Shown in pieces: positions 32,224-41,247 of a stretch of DNA of 64,000 nt. Position numbers and translations under genes: made by a program. Source of the DNA: Arthrobacter sp. PvP023 (GTDB taxonomy: Bacteria; Actinomycetota; Actinomycetes; Actinomycetales; Micrococcaceae); assembly GCF_017832975.1 (NCBI RefSeq), contig NZ_JAFIBI010000001.1:2108001-2172000 (forward strand), written 5' to 3'. Every line of letters begins with the position of its first letter. Position 1 is the first letter of the stretch. A model generated the notes under the pieces. It had not been told where the DNA came from. It was given only the letters and a program-made list of their open reading frames with translations, and did not search any database.

Positions 32224-32229
32224 TAAGAT
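32224..32229 (+). promoter_or_regulatory. -10 of the DUF3039 gene (leaderless type)
   Basis: TAAGAT lies 7 nt before ATG 32237. The alternative ATG at 32228 overlaps this hexamer and is disfavoured. Confidence 0.5.
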
Positions 32230-32236
32230 GGATGCC

Positions 32237-32563
32237 ATGACTAGCATGACGGACCCCCTCGAAAACGACCCGATGCGTGAGCTTTCCGGAGCAGGAACGT
32301 CCACAGCCACTATCGAGCGCGAGGAACTGCGCCAGGAAGTGGAACCCGGCGACCGGGAACGGTTCTCCCACTACGTGCGCAAAGAGAAGATCATGGAATC
32401 TGCCATGACGGGCGATCCGGTCATCGCACTGTGCGGAAAAGTGTGGACCCCGGGCCGCGATCCCCAGAAGTTCCCGGTCTGCCCCCAGTGCAAAGAGGTC
32501 TATGAAGGCCTTCGTCCCGGTTCGGACGGCGGCAAGGGCTCCGACGGCGATTCCGGCAAATAG
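32237..32563 (+). CDS. DUF3039 protein
   Basis: About 108 residues with a charged N-terminus, then ERFSHYVRKEKIMESAMTGD and a CG...CPQCKEVYEGL region. The three cysteines suggest metal binding. The family is actinobacterial, of unknown function, and tends to lie beside a DEAD/DEAH helicase, as here. Confidence 0.8.
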   Translation: MTSMTDPLENDPMRELSGAGTSTATIEREELRQEVEPGDRERFSHYVRKEKIMESAMTGDPVIALCGKVWTPGRDPQKFPVCPQCKEVYEGLRPGSDGGKGSDGDSGK

Positions 32564-32572
32564 TGCCGCGTA

Positions 32573-32601
32573 CCGGTCACCCGGCTGATTCGGGTGACCG
32601 G
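32573..32601. terminator. Hairpin after DUF3039 gene
   Basis: A perfect 10-bp stem, CCGGTCACCC / GGGTGACCGG, with a 9-nt loop lies 9 nt after the stop. A second GC stem (CCCGCC / GGCGGG, 32602-32620) follows immediately. There is no T-run, so termination efficiency is uncertain. Confidence 0.45.
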
Positions 32602-32777
32602 CCCGCCCTGCGGTGGCGGGGCAATACAACCACGGGGCGCTGATCTCTGCTGCGCGTCCCCGTGCCCACGAAGATTTTGATGACCGGACCAGTGCGGCTC
32701 CTCCGGAACAGATTGGTGTTTATGTTTATGTGTCTTTCGCTCACGGCTGCCGCAATGCGGGGAATTGAGGGCTCTGC

Positions 32778-34553
32778 GTGACGGAGACACTCTTTGGCGG
32801 GCCAACGCTGCCACCGGCCTACCCGGAACGGGCAGCGTGGGGAACCGCTCCGAAGCTCCGTGCGTGGCAGCAGGAAGCGCTCGACCGCTATTTTGCAACC
32901 GGCCCCAAAGACTTCCTGGCGGTGGCAACCCCCGGGGCAGGAAAGACCACCTTCGCCCTGCGTGTGGCGTCGATGCTGATCGAGGCCGGCACCGTGAACC
33001 GTGTGACCATCGTGGCGCCCACGGACCACCTCAAACGCCAGTGGGCTGATGCTGCGGCACGGGTCGGCATCGCGATCGACCCCAACTTCAAGAATTCGGA
33101 CGGACAGCACGGCCGCGGCTTCATCGGCGTGGCGGTGACCTACGCCCAGGTGGCCAGCAAGCCCATGCTGCACCGCGCCAAGACGGAAGCAGCCCGGACC
33201 CTGGTGATCCTCGACGAGATCCACCACGGCGGCGAAGCCCTGTCCTGGGGTGACGGCCTCCGCGAGGCCTTCGACCCGGCGGCACGCCGGCTATCGCTGA
33301 CGGGTACTCCCTTCCGTTCCGACACATCACCCATTCCGTTCGTGGAGTACGCCGAGGACCGGGACGGCATCCGCCGCTCCAAGGCGGACTACACGTACGG
33401 CTACGGCAACGCCCTCCGCGACCATGTGGTCCGCCCCGTGATGTTCATGGCGTACTCAGGACAGATGCGCTGGCGCACCAGCGGCGGCGAGGAGATGGCG
33501 GCATCCCTGGGCGAGTCGGCGGTCACCAAGGACATCATTGCGCATGCCTGGCGGACTGCCCTCAACCCGGCCGGCGAGTGGATCCCGGCTGTCCTGGCAG
33601 GGGCGGACAAGCGCCTGAGTGAGGTCCGCCGCACCGTGCCTGACGCCGGCGGCCTGGTGATCGCCACGGACCACGACGCGGCGCGCGCCTACGCGGGCCA
33701 GCTGAAGAAGATCACCGGTGAATCCCCCACCGTGATCCTTTCCGATGACGCCAAGGCCTCCAGCAAGATCGAGGAATTCACCGCCAGCGAAAAGCGCTGG
33801 ATGGTGGCCGTCCGGATGGTGTCCGAAGGCGTTGACGTGCCGCGGCTTTCGGTGGGCGTCTACGCCACCTCCACGTCCACGCCGCTGTTCTTCGCCCAGG
33901 CCGTGGGCCGTTTTGTGCGCGCCCGCAAGCGCGGCGAAACCGCCTCCGTGTTCCTGCCGTCAGTGCCGCAGCTGACTGCACTGGCGAACTCGATGGAAGC
34001 CGAACGGGACCACGCCCTGGACCGGCCGGAGAAGGAGGACGCCGACGGCCTGTTCAACCCCGAAGACTCGCTCATGGACGAGGCCAACCGGGAGGACAAG
34101 GCGTCCGACAGCCTCACCAAGGGCAAGTTTGAGGCCCTGGACTCGCAGGCGTCATTCGACCGCGTGCTGTTTGACGGCGGCGAGTTCGGCACCGGCGGCG
34201 ACATCGGATCCGACGACGAACTGGACTTCCTGGGGATTCCGGGCCTCCTGGACGCCGAGCAGGTTGGAACGCTGCTGCGCCAGCGCCAGCACGAGCAGCA
34301 GAGCCGTAAGAAGCTGAGGGCTCCCGAGAACGCACCGGCTCCCACCGTGCCGGACCACCGGATGCTGATGGACCTGCGCAACGAACTTGCCAAGAACGTG
34401 GCTGCCTGGTCCGCGCGGACCGGAACTCCGCACGGCGTGGTGCACACGAAGCTCCGCACCGTGTGCGGCGGCCCGCCGGTGGCGCAGGCGAATGAGGAAC
34501 AGCTGCAGGCCCGGCTGCGGAAGCTTCAGGACTGGTTCATCGGCCGCAAGTAG
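32778..34553 (+). CDS. DEAD/DEAH-box helicase (SF2)
   Basis: 591-residue ATP-dependent helicase: Walker A ATPGAGKTTF, motif II DEIHH (a DEIH variant of DEAH), motif III LTGTPFRSD, and motif VI region QAVGRFVRARK. The C-terminal about 170 residues are charged and carry no recognised domain. GTG 32778 has GAGGG upstream. The fold resembles UvrB/XPB-like and restriction-type SF2 helicases; function is unknown. It lies after DUF3039 but has its own ribosome site. Confidence 0.88.
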   Translation: MTETLFGGPTLPPAYPERAAWGTAPKLRAWQQEALDRYFATGPKDFLAVATPGAGKTTFALRVASMLIEAGTVNRVTIVAPTDHLKRQWADAAARVGIAIDPNFKNSDGQHGRGFIGVAVTYAQVASKPMLHRAKTEAARTLVILDEIHHGGEALSWGDGLREAFDPAARRLSLTGTPFRSDTSPIPFVEYAEDRDGIRRSKADYTYGYGNALRDHVVRPVMFMAYSGQMRWRTSGGEEMAASLGESAVTKDIIAHAWRTALNPAGEWIPAVLAGADKRLSEVRRTVPDAGGLVIATDHDAARAYAGQLKKITGESPTVILSDDAKASSKIEEFTASEKRWMVAVRMVSEGVDVPRLSVGVYATSTSTPLFFAQAVGRFVRARKRGETASVFLPSVPQLTALANSMEAERDHALDRPEKEDADGLFNPEDSLMDEANREDKASDSLTKGKFEALDSQASFDRVLFDGGEFGTGGDIGSDDELDFLGIPGLLDAEQVGTLLRQRQHEQQSRKKLRAPENAPAPTVPDHRMLMDLRNELAKNVAAWSARTGTPHGVVHTKLRTVCGGPPVAQANEEQLQARLRKLQDWFIGRK

Positions 34554-34604
34554 GGCGCGGCCGATGAGGGTGCGGCCGGGGCGGGCTGCCGAAGGAGCGC
34601 CGGA

Positions 34605-35255
34605 TCAGGCGAGGTCCACGCCGCCGAGTTCCATCTCGGCGAACGCGTCGTCAAGGTCGGCCGCGATCCCGGCCGTCAAGTTCCGGACCACCGTGACCGA
34701 GTAACCGGCCTGGACGGCATCCAGGGCCGTGGCCATGACGCAGTAGTCGGTGGCGATGCCCACGATGACGACGTCCTCCACATCGTGGCTCTGCAGCCAG
34801 TCGTCCAGTCCGATGGCGTCCTCGTCGGCGAATGAAGCCGCGGTGAGCGCCTCCACGTCGTCCGGCAAAGACAGGGCCCCGGGTTTGCGCTCGCCCGTGG
34901 GCACCTCGTCCTCCGGAGCCAGGATGCCTTCGAAGCCGGAGTAGGCGGCTGTGAACTGGCCCTTCCGGAAATAGGCCTGGATGTACTCCGTGTCCAGATC
35001 CGGATGCAGCTCCGCGCCGGGCGTGCCGGCAACGCAGTGCGGAGGCCAGCTGTCAATGAAGTCGGGGGCTTCGGAGAAGTGGGCGCCGGGCTCGATGTGC
35101 CAGTCCTGCGTAGCCACGATGTGGTCGAACTGGCCGTGGTAGGCGTCCACGTACTCGCTGATGGCGCCCGCGACGTCGGCCCCGCCCTTGACGGCCAGGG
35201 AACCGCCCTCGCAGAAATCGTTCTGCACATCAACAATAATCAGGGCGCGTGACAT
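34605..35255 (-). CDS. pncA: Nicotinamidase
   Basis: Deamidates nicotinamide to nicotinate for NAD salvage. The 216 residues show the full active site: Asp in VDVQNDFCEGG, metal site TQDWHIEPGAHFS, Lys in YFRKGQ and nucleophile Cys in GIATDYCVMATA. Its ATG overlaps the pncB stop by one base (TGATG), so product nicotinate passes to the enzyme encoded just upstream. Confidence 0.96.
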   Translation of the reverse strand: MSRALIIVDVQNDFCEGGSLAVKGGADVAGAISEYVDAYHGQFDHIVATQDWHIEPGAHFSEAPDFIDSWPPHCVAGTPGAELHPDLDTEYIQAYFRKGQFTAAYSGFEGILAPEDEVPTGERKPGALSLPDDVEALTAASFADEDAIGLDDWLQSHDVEDVVIVGIATDYCVMATALDAVQAGYSVTVVRNLTAGIAADLDDAFAEMELGGVDLA

Positions 35256-36583
35256 CAGTTCTCCTCATAAACGGTGGGGATGGCCGCCTCGCCGCGCTGC
35301 AGGCGGTTGACGACGGGCGGCAGTTCCGCCATTGAGTCCATGTGGCGCTGGCGGGCGCGGAAGACGCCCTCGGTTCCCGTCCAACCGGGGAGGAGCTCGC
35401 CGTTTTTGACGAACTGCTGCAGCAGCTGGCGGTCGTTGCCGTCGTCCTCGGGACGGTGGCCCACCCCCACGATCTCGTGCGTGGCGACGCCCCGTTCATT
35501 CAGCCTGCGCAGCGCGTACTTCCGGCCGCCCTTGCTGGTCTTGTTCTTGGCCGCTTTAGCCACGGACACGAATTCCCCGGAGTCGTCGGTGCGGCTGACG
35601 AGCTTGTACACCATGCTCGCGGTGGGGGCGCCGGAGCCGGTGACCAGCGAGGTGCCCACGCCATAGGAGTCAACCGGCGCCGACTGCAACGCCGCGATGG
35701 CGTACTCATCCAGGTCCGAGGTGACCACGATCTTGGTGTTCTCGTTGCCCAGTTCGTCCAGCAACTGACGGACCCACTGGGCCTGCGCCACGAGGTCCCC
35801 GGAGTCCAGCCGGACGGCTCCCAGTTGGGGACCCGCCAGGTCAACGGCCGTACGGACGGCCGCTTCGACGTCGTACGTGTCCACCAGCAGCGAGGTTCCG
35901 CTGCCGAGCGAGGCGATCTGCGCCTCAAAGGCTTCCCGTTCGGTGTCGTGCAGAAGCGTGAAGGAATGGGCGGCGGTGCCCACCGTCTTGATGCCGTAAC
36001 GCCGGCCGGCTTCGAGGTTGGAGGTGCTGTCGAAGCCGGCGATGACGGCTGCACGTGCAGCCGCGGCCGCTGACTCCTCCTGGGTCCGCCGGGATCCCAT
36101 TTCGATGCAGGGGCGGTTGCCTGCGGCGGTGATCATCCGGGACGCCGCGGAGGCGATGGCGCTGTCGTGGTTGAGCACCGAGAGGATATAGGTTTCCAGG
36201 ATGCAGGCCTCAGCGAACGTCGACTCCACAATCAGGATGGGGGAGTTGGGAAAGTACGCTTCGCCCTCGGCATAGCCCCAGATTTCCCCGCTGAAACGGA
36301 ACCCGGCCAGATAGTCCAGGGTTTCGGCGTTGACCACTCCGGAACTGCGGAGGAAGTCCAGCTCGGGGCCGCCGAACCTGAAGTCCGCGATGCCTTCCAG
36401 CAGCCGGCCCGTTCCGGCCACGATCCCGTAGCGGCGGCCGTCCGGGAGCCTGCGGGCGAACGCCTCAAACACCGACTTCCGGTGTGCGGCACCGGAGTGC
36501 AGCGCGGCCTGGAGCATGGTCAGCTCGTAATGGTCGGTGTACAAGGACGTGCGGGGATGGTCCCAGCCAGCAGAGGTACTCAC
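35255..36583 (-). CDS. pncB: Nicotinate phosphoribosyltransferase
   Basis: Joins nicotinate and PRPP to nicotinate mononucleotide using ATP (Preiss-Handler pathway). The 442 residues include LYTDHYELTMLQAAL near the N-terminus, GSRRTQEE and VRLDSGDLV, where PRPP and nicotinate bind. It starts with GTG at 36583, 6 nt after a TAGAGT hexamer. It forms an operon with pncA. Its promoter region abuts a tandem repeat array. Confidence 0.95.
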   Translation of the reverse strand: MSTSAGWDHPRTSLYTDHYELTMLQAALHSGAAHRKSVFEAFARRLPDGRRYGIVAGTGRLLEGIADFRFGGPELDFLRSSGVVNAETLDYLAGFRFSGEIWGYAEGEAYFPNSPILIVESTFAEACILETYILSVLNHDSAIASAASRMITAAGNRPCIEMGSRRTQEESAAAAARAAVIAGFDSTSNLEAGRRYGIKTVGTAAHSFTLLHDTEREAFEAQIASLGSGTSLLVDTYDVEAAVRTAVDLAGPQLGAVRLDSGDLVAQAQWVRQLLDELGNENTKIVVTSDLDEYAIAALQSAPVDSYGVGTSLVTGSGAPTASMVYKLVSRTDDSGEFVSVAKAAKNKTSKGGRKYALRRLNERGVATHEIVGVGHRPEDDGNDRQLLQQFVKNGELLPGWTGTEGVFRARQRHMDSMAELPPVVNRLQRGEAAIPTVYEEN

Positions 36584-36589
36584 AAATTC

Positions 36590-36595
36590 ACTCTA
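36590..36595 (-). promoter_or_regulatory. -10 of pncB-pncA (leaderless type)
   Basis: TAGAGT on the minus strand lies 6 nt before the GTG start of pncB. Everything further upstream is tandem repeat. Confidence 0.5.
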
Positions 36596-36601
36596 GTCCC
36601 C

Positions 36602-36775
36602 ACCGGCTCCCACGTCTCGCTTCGCTTCGCCGCGGGGCCCTCGCCGGCGTGGGCCCACCCACCGGCTCCCACGTCTCGCTTCGCTTCGCCGCGGGGCCCT
36701 CGCCGGCGTGGGCCCACCCACCGGCTCCCACGTCTCGCTTCGCTTCGCCGCGGGGCCCTCGCCGGCGTGGGCCCA
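36602..36775. repeat. Tandem repeat, three copies of a 59-bp unit
   Basis: Units begin at 36602, 36661 and 36720. The first two are identical in full and the third is complete to its 56th base. Each unit contains arms GGCTCCCACG and CGTGGGCCC around a GC-rich core, so each can fold. The array fills the gap between the pncB and clpS -10 hexamers. It is not a CRISPR: there are no spacers. Confidence 0.95.
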
Positions 36776-36784
36776 TCATCGCCC

Positions 36785-36790
36785 TAGAAT
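36785..36790 (+). promoter_or_regulatory. -10 of clpS (leaderless type)
   Basis: TAGAAT lies 6 nt before ATG 36797 and 9 bp after the end of the third repeat copy. Confidence 0.55.
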
Positions 36791-36796
36791 GGACAG

Positions 36797-37165
36797 ATGA
36801 CCCTTAGCGTTGCGCTCGGCCCCGACACCCGGGAGAGCACCCAGACCGGAACTGTGACGTCCACCGACGCCCTGACGGCCCCGGACATTCCCTGGAACCT
36901 GGTGATCTGGAACGATCCCGTCAACCTGATGAGCTATGTGAGCTACGTCTTCCAGAGTTACTTCGGCTATTCCGAGCCCAAGGCCAACAAGCTCATGATG
37001 GAGGTCCACAAGAAAGGACGTTCCATCGTGGCGCACGGCAGCAAGGAGCAGGTGGAGCAGCACGCCGTCGCCATGCACGGCTTCGGTTTGTGGGCAACGG
37101 TGGAGAAAGCCGCCGGCGGCGGAAAAGACGGCGGATCCGGCAAGGGCAAAGGCAAACGTGGCTAA
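36797..37165 (+). CDS. clpS: ATP-dependent Clp protease adapter ClpS
   Basis: Binds N-degron substrates and the ClpC/ClpA N-domain. The 122 residues have the PWNLVIWNDPVNLMSYV signature, then the GYSEPKANKLMMEVHKKGR helix. There is a disordered N-terminal 30 residues and a Gly/Lys tail. It overlaps the DUF2017 gene by 8 bp, the usual actinobacterial arrangement. Confidence 0.95.
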   Translation: MTLSVALGPDTRESTQTGTVTSTDALTAPDIPWNLVIWNDPVNLMSYVSYVFQSYFGYSEPKANKLMMEVHKKGRSIVAHGSKEQVEQHAVAMHGFGLWATVEKAAGGGKDGGSGKGKGKRG

Positions 37166-37724
37166 GGCATTCAAATACGGGATCAAAGGCATCACCGGGT
37201 ACCTGGAGCCGGCGGAGCGGGAACTGCTGCGCAGCCTGATCGACGACGTCATCTCCATGCTCCAGCCGGCCGAAAGCGCCAGTGAAGATCCGCTCACCGC
37301 CCTGATCGGGCTGGACATGAATGTCCGGGAACCGTCGGACCGTGCGCTGCGGCGGCTGCTGCCCAACGTGACGAAGGACGACGACGCCGCCTCACTGGAG
37401 TTCCGCCAACTCACCGAACGCTCTCTGCGGGAAAACAAGATCGGCGCCCTGCGGGCAGCCGCCCTGGGGCTGGACACCAACGAACTGGTTCTTTCGCCGG
37501 CCGATGCCAGGCACTGGTCGCAGGCGCTCAACGACGTCCGGCTTGTCCTGGCCGAAAGGCTCGACATCCGCGATGACGCCGATGCCGAACATGTCCATGC
37601 CATGCAGGACTGGTCCCAGGCCGAGGACGTTGAAAGCTACCTGGCACTGGTGTACAACTTCACCACGTGGCTGCAGGAATCTCTGGTGCAGGCCATGCTG
37701 CAGTCCATGGAGCCGCGCGGCTGA
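37158..37724 (+). CDS. DUF2017 protein
   Basis: 188-residue, mainly helical soluble protein with charged and leucine-rich segments, conserved beside clpS in actinobacteria. GTG 37158 lies inside the clpS 3' end, indicating co-translation. Function is unknown; the pairing suggests a link to Clp proteolysis. Confidence 0.85.
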   Translation: MAKAFKYGIKGITGYLEPAERELLRSLIDDVISMLQPAESASEDPLTALIGLDMNVREPSDRALRRLLPNVTKDDDAASLEFRQLTERSLRENKIGALRAAALGLDTNELVLSPADARHWSQALNDVRLVLAERLDIRDDADAEHVHAMQDWSQAEDVESYLALVYNFTTWLQESLVQAMLQSMEPRG

Positions 37725-37839
37725 CCGGACCGGCCCGCGCCCCCGTGCGGCCGGCCGGCCAATTGTGACCCATCCGACATGAGTCGGGCGACACAATGTA
37801 ATGGCCGCACCATCAGGGAAGCCCTATCCTCGAATAATC

Positions 37840-38856
37840 ATGACTTCAGCATCGAGCATGGATCCGGCAGCGGCAGCTGTGGCGGATTCCCCAGCGAGCA
37901 GCCCGGACGACAGCCCTATGGGCTCGCGCCCCATCGGCATCTTCGACTCCGGCGTCGGCGGACTGACCGTGGCACGGTCCATCATCGACCAGCTGCCGAA
38001 TGAATCGATCCTGTACGTAGGGGATACGGCCAACGGCCCCTATGGCCCGCTGCCCATCGCCGAGGTCCGCGCCAACGCCCTCGGCGTCATGGATGAGCTG
38101 GTGGACTCCGGCGTCAAGCTGCTGACCATCGCATGCAACTCGGCCTCCGCCGCCGTGCTGCGGGACGCCCGTGAACGGTACACGGCCCGCTACGGAATCC
38201 CCGTCATCGAAGTCATCCAGCCGGCCGTGCGGCGGGCAGTGGCCGCCACCCGGAGCGGCCGGGTGGGCGTCATCGGCACCTCCGCCACCATCGGCTCCCG
38301 CGCTTACGAGGACACCTTCGCCGCCGCGCCCGACCTGCACATCACCTCCGTGGCCTGCCCGGCATTCGTCAGCTACGTGGAGGCCGGCATCACCACGGGC
38401 CCGGAACTGCTGGCCGTCGCCCGGGAGTACCTTGAGCCGCTGCGCTCCGCCGGCGTGGACACGGTGGTGCTCGGCTGTACGCACTACCCGCTGCTGACCG
38501 GCGTCATCTCCTATGTCATGGGGGAGGACGTCACCCTCGTATCCAGTGCCGAGGAAACCGCCAAGGACGTGTACCGGGCGCTCGTCTCGCACGACCTGCA
38601 GCGGACCCTCGAAGCACCGCCCGAGCACCACTTCATTGCCACCGGTGAAGCAGGCCAGTTCGAAACCCTGGCCAGGCGTTTCCTGGGGCCCGAGGTGCTC
38701 AGCGTGCGGCACGTGGACCACGTTGCCGCGCAGTACCCCACCGGCAGCCTGGCGAAAATTACGCCGGAAATGATCGCGGCCGCGCAGGCCGGCGCCTCCC
38801 GGCCGCGGATTTCCAACTTCGTCGGCGGATCCGCGGCCGGGGGGTCCCGCCGGTGA
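37840..38856 (+). CDS. murI: Glutamate racemase
   Basis: Makes D-glutamate for peptidoglycan. From ATG 37840 there are 338 residues. A disordered leader (1-25) precedes [15 protein letters not shown]. The two catalytic cysteines are in [11 protein letters not shown] and [16 protein letters not shown] lies 9 nt before this ATG; ATG 37801 and ATG 37918 are alternatives. Its 3' end overlaps the next gene by 4 bp. Confidence 0.95.
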   Translation: MTSASSMDPAAAAVADSPASSPDDSPMGSRPIGIFDSGVGGLTVARSIIDQLPNESILYVGDTANGPYGPLPIAEVRANALGVMDELVDSGVKLLTIACNSASAAVLRDARERYTARYGIPVIEVIQPAVRRAVAATRSGRVGVIGTSATIGSRAYEDTFAAAPDLHITSVACPAFVSYVEAGITTGPELLAVAREYLEPLRSAGVDTVVLGCTHYPLLTGVISYVMGEDVTLVSSAEETAKDVYRALVSHDLQRTLEAPPEHHFIATGEAGQFETLARRFLGPEVLSVRHVDHVAAQYPTGSLAKITPEMIAAAQAGASRPRISNFVGGSAAGGSRR

Positions 38857-39650
38857 AATTGACCATTGTTGGCTGCACCGGATCCTTCCCCGGACCGGGC
38901 TCCCCGGCGTCGTGCTACCTGTTGACCGCCCACGACGGCGAGCGGACCTGGAAGATCGTCATGGACCTTGGCAGCGGGGCGCTGGGCGCCATCCAGCGGT
39001 ACACGGACCTCGAGGACATCGATGCGATCTTCCTCACCCACCTTCATCCGGACCATTGCATGGACCTGTGCGGGCTGCACGTGGCTGTGCGCTGGAAGCC
39101 GGGCGGCTGGGGCCGTGACCGGATCCCGGTGTGGGGACCTGCCGCCACGGCCGACCGGATGGCCACGGCGTACGGGCTGGAACTGGATCCGGGCATGCAT
39201 GAGGAATTCGACTTCACCAACTGGACGGAACGGCAGTCGGTCACCGTCGGGCCGTACACCGTGACGCCCTTCGCGGTGAACCACCCTGTGGAGGAGGCCT
39301 ACGCCCTCCGTGTCGAAGTCACCGAACCATCCGCGGACGGCGCCCCCGTCACCCGTGTACTCACGTACTCGGGTGACACTGACTCTTGCTCCGGACTGGA
39401 GGAGGCCGCGAAAGACGCCGACCTGTTCCTGTGCGAGGCAGCCTTCGAGGAAGGCCGCGACGACGACATCAAGGACGTCCACCTGACCGGCAAACGCGCC
39501 GGTGAGGCCGCTGTGGCCGCCGGTGCCCGCCGGTTGCTGCTGACCCACATTCCGGTGTGGACCTCGCAGACAACCGTAATGGCGGAAGCCAAGCAGGTCT
39601 TCGGGCAGCACGTTGCTGTGGCCGTGGCGGGCGTGCACTACACCATCTGA
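38853..39650 (+). CDS. MBL-fold metallohydrolase (RNase Z-like)
   Basis: 265-residue metallo-beta-lactamase-fold enzyme with THLHPDH metal motif, further histidines in VNHPVEEAY and THIPVW, and TYSGDTD. The fold resembles RNase Z/arylsulfatase-type hydrolases, but it lacks a tRNase Z exosite arm, so substrate is open. It starts with GTG inside the murI stop (GTGA) and precedes rph; this murI-MBL-rph-rdgB order is common in actinobacteria. Confidence 0.9.
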   Translation: MKLTIVGCTGSFPGPGSPASCYLLTAHDGERTWKIVMDLGSGALGAIQRYTDLEDIDAIFLTHLHPDHCMDLCGLHVAVRWKPGGWGRDRIPVWGPAATADRMATAYGLELDPGMHEEFDFTNWTERQSVTVGPYTVTPFAVNHPVEEAYALRVEVTEPSADGAPVTRVLTYSGDTDSCSGLEEAAKDADLFLCEAAFEEGRDDDIKDVHLTGKRAGEAAVAAGARRLLLTHIPVWTSQTTVMAEAKQVFGQHVAVAVAGVHYTI

Positions 39651-39701
39651 GGCGCCGGCCGCCCGGGGCAGTTGTGGTCCGGGCACGCCTGGGCGGGTCG
39701 A

Positions 39702-39707
39702 TAAGCT
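39702..39707 (+). promoter_or_regulatory. -10 of rph-rdgB (leaderless type)
   Basis: TAAGCT lies 6 nt before ATG 39714. Confidence 0.5.
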
Positions 39708-39713
39708 AAAGGC

Positions 39714-40472
39714 ATGACTTCTGAAGCAATTGCCACCCCCGTCATTCGTGCCGACGGCCGTACCCCTGATCAGCTCCGCCCGATCAGCATCACCCGCGGC
39801 TGGTCCAAGCAGGCCGAAGGTTCGGCCCTGATCGAATTCGGTAATACCCGGGTGCTATGCACGGCTTCCCTGACCGAAGGCGTGCCGCGCTGGCTCAAGG
39901 GGGAGGGCCGCGGCTGGGTCACCGCCGAGTACGCCATGCTGCCCCGCGCCACCAACACCCGTTCCGCCCGTGAGTCCGTGAAGGGCAAGATCGGCGGCCG
40001 CACCCACGAGATTTCCCGGCTGATCGGCCGTTCGCTCCGTTCCATCATCGACACCAAGGCTCTCGGCGAGAACACGATCGTGCTGGACTGCGACGTCCTG
40101 CAGGCCGACGGCGGTACGCGCACCGCCGCCATCACCGGAGCCTATGTGGCGCTCGCCGAGGCCATCCGCTTCGCCCGCGAAAACAAGATCATCTCCAAGA
40201 ACGCCCAGCCCCTCATCGACACGATCGCGGCCGTGTCGGTCGGCATCATCGACGGCGTCCCCATGCTGGACCTGCCGTACGTCGAGGATGTCCGCGCCGA
40301 GACGGACATGAATGTGGTGGTCACCGGCTCCGGCAAGTTCGTGGAGGTGCAGGGCACCGCAGAGGGGGCACCCTTCGACCGCGACGAGCTGAACAAGCTG
40401 CTGGACCTGGCCCTGCTGGGCACCGAGCAGCTCGCCGCCATCCAGCGCGAAACCCTGGCGGAAGCCCCGTGA
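39714..40472 (+). CDS. rph: Ribonuclease PH
   Basis: Phosphorolytic 3'-5' exoribonuclease that trims tRNA 3' ends. The 252 residues show [33 protein letters not shown], and the phosphate-site region [15 protein letters not shown]. It is coupled to rdgB by a GTGA overlap. Confidence 0.97.
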   Translation: MTSEAIATPVIRADGRTPDQLRPISITRGWSKQAEGSALIEFGNTRVLCTASLTEGVPRWLKGEGRGWVTAEYAMLPRATNTRSARESVKGKIGGRTHEISRLIGRSLRSIIDTKALGENTIVLDCDVLQADGGTRTAAITGAYVALAEAIRFARENKIISKNAQPLIDTIAAVSVGIIDGVPMLDLPYVEDVRAETDMNVVVTGSGKFVEVQGTAEGAPFDRDELNKLLDLALLGTEQLAAIQRETLAEAP

Positions 40473-41173
40473 CCCAGCCCGACGGGATCCGCAGCGACGG
40501 CGTTCCCGGCTCCGCCGCTGCGGCTCCCGTGCTGGTCCTGGCAACGCACAACAAAGGCAAGCTCCGGGAACTGCGGGAGCTTTTGCGCGGGCAGGTGCCG
40601 GGGCTCGACGTCGACACCCAGGTAGTGGACGCCGGCGCCGTCGGCGCACCGGACGTCGCTGAGACGGGAGTGACGTTTGCCGAGAACTCCCTGCTCAAGG
40701 CACGGGCAGTCGCGGAGGCTACCGGGCTGGTGGCCATTGCGGATGATTCGGGTCTCTCGGTGGATGTCCTCGGCGGGGCGCCGGGGATCTTTTCGGCACG
40801 GTGGAGCGGCCGGCACGGGGACGACGCCGCCAACCTGCAGCTTCTGCTGGCGCAGCTGGCCGATGTTCCGGACGGGTACCGCGGCGCTGCCTTCGTTTGC
40901 GCCGCGGCGCTCGCCGTACCGGGCCACGCAACGGATGGCGGCCGCGAAGTGGTGGAGTACGGCCAGCTCGAAGGATCGTTGCTGCGCGAACCGCGTGGCG
41001 AGGGTGGATTCGGCTATGACCCGGTGCTCCAGCCGAGCGGCTTGGACCGCAGCTGCGCCGAGTTGAGCCCGGAGGAGAAGAACGCCATCAGCCATCGGGG
41101 CCAGGCGTTCAGGGCGCTCCTGCCCTCAATCGTTGAGGCGTTGGCCGAGCACAGCCCGCGGAACCGGTTCTAG
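40469..41173 (+). CDS. rdgB: Non-canonical purine NTP pyrophosphatase (RdgB/HAM1)
   Basis: Hydrolyses ITP, dITP and XTP to monophosphates. The 234 residues carry [39 protein letters not shown] and GFGYDPVL, all family motifs. A short disordered N-terminus precedes the domain. It ends 8 bp before a strong terminator. Confidence 0.96.
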   Translation: MTQPDGIRSDGVPGSAAAAPVLVLATHNKGKLRELRELLRGQVPGLDVDTQVVDAGAVGAPDVAETGVTFAENSLLKARAVAEATGLVAIADDSGLSVDVLGGAPGIFSARWSGRHGDDAANLQLLLAQLADVPDGYRGAAFVCAAALAVPGHATDGGREVVEYGQLEGSLLREPRGEGGFGYDPVLQPSGLDRSCAELSPEEKNAISHRGQAFRALLPSIVEALAEHSPRNRF

Positions 41174-41180
41174 CGGTCAG

Positions 41181-41224
41181 AAATGATTGAAGGCGCCCCC
41201 GCAGGGGGCGCCTTCAATCATTTT
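41181..41224. terminator. Terminator between rdgB and the DedA gene
   Basis: A perfect 20-bp stem (41181-41200 with 41204-41223) has a 3-nt loop and ends in TTTT on the plus strand. The stem also starts with AAA, giving TTT on the minus strand, so it probably serves both convergent genes. Confidence 0.92.
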
Positions 41225-41247
41225 GCAGTGCTATCCGTCAGCCGGAG

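Noticed and set aside
36584..36600. An NrtR box at pncB like that before nrtR-nadA
   Set aside because: Only a GACTAG half-like fragment is present; there is no partner arm, so co-regulation of salvage by the same palindrome is not supported here.
36602..36775. Possible CRISPR array or minisatellite-encoded peptide at the 59-bp repeats
   Set aside because: The copies abut directly without unique spacers, there are no cas genes, and the open frame through them has no start signal and unlikely composition.
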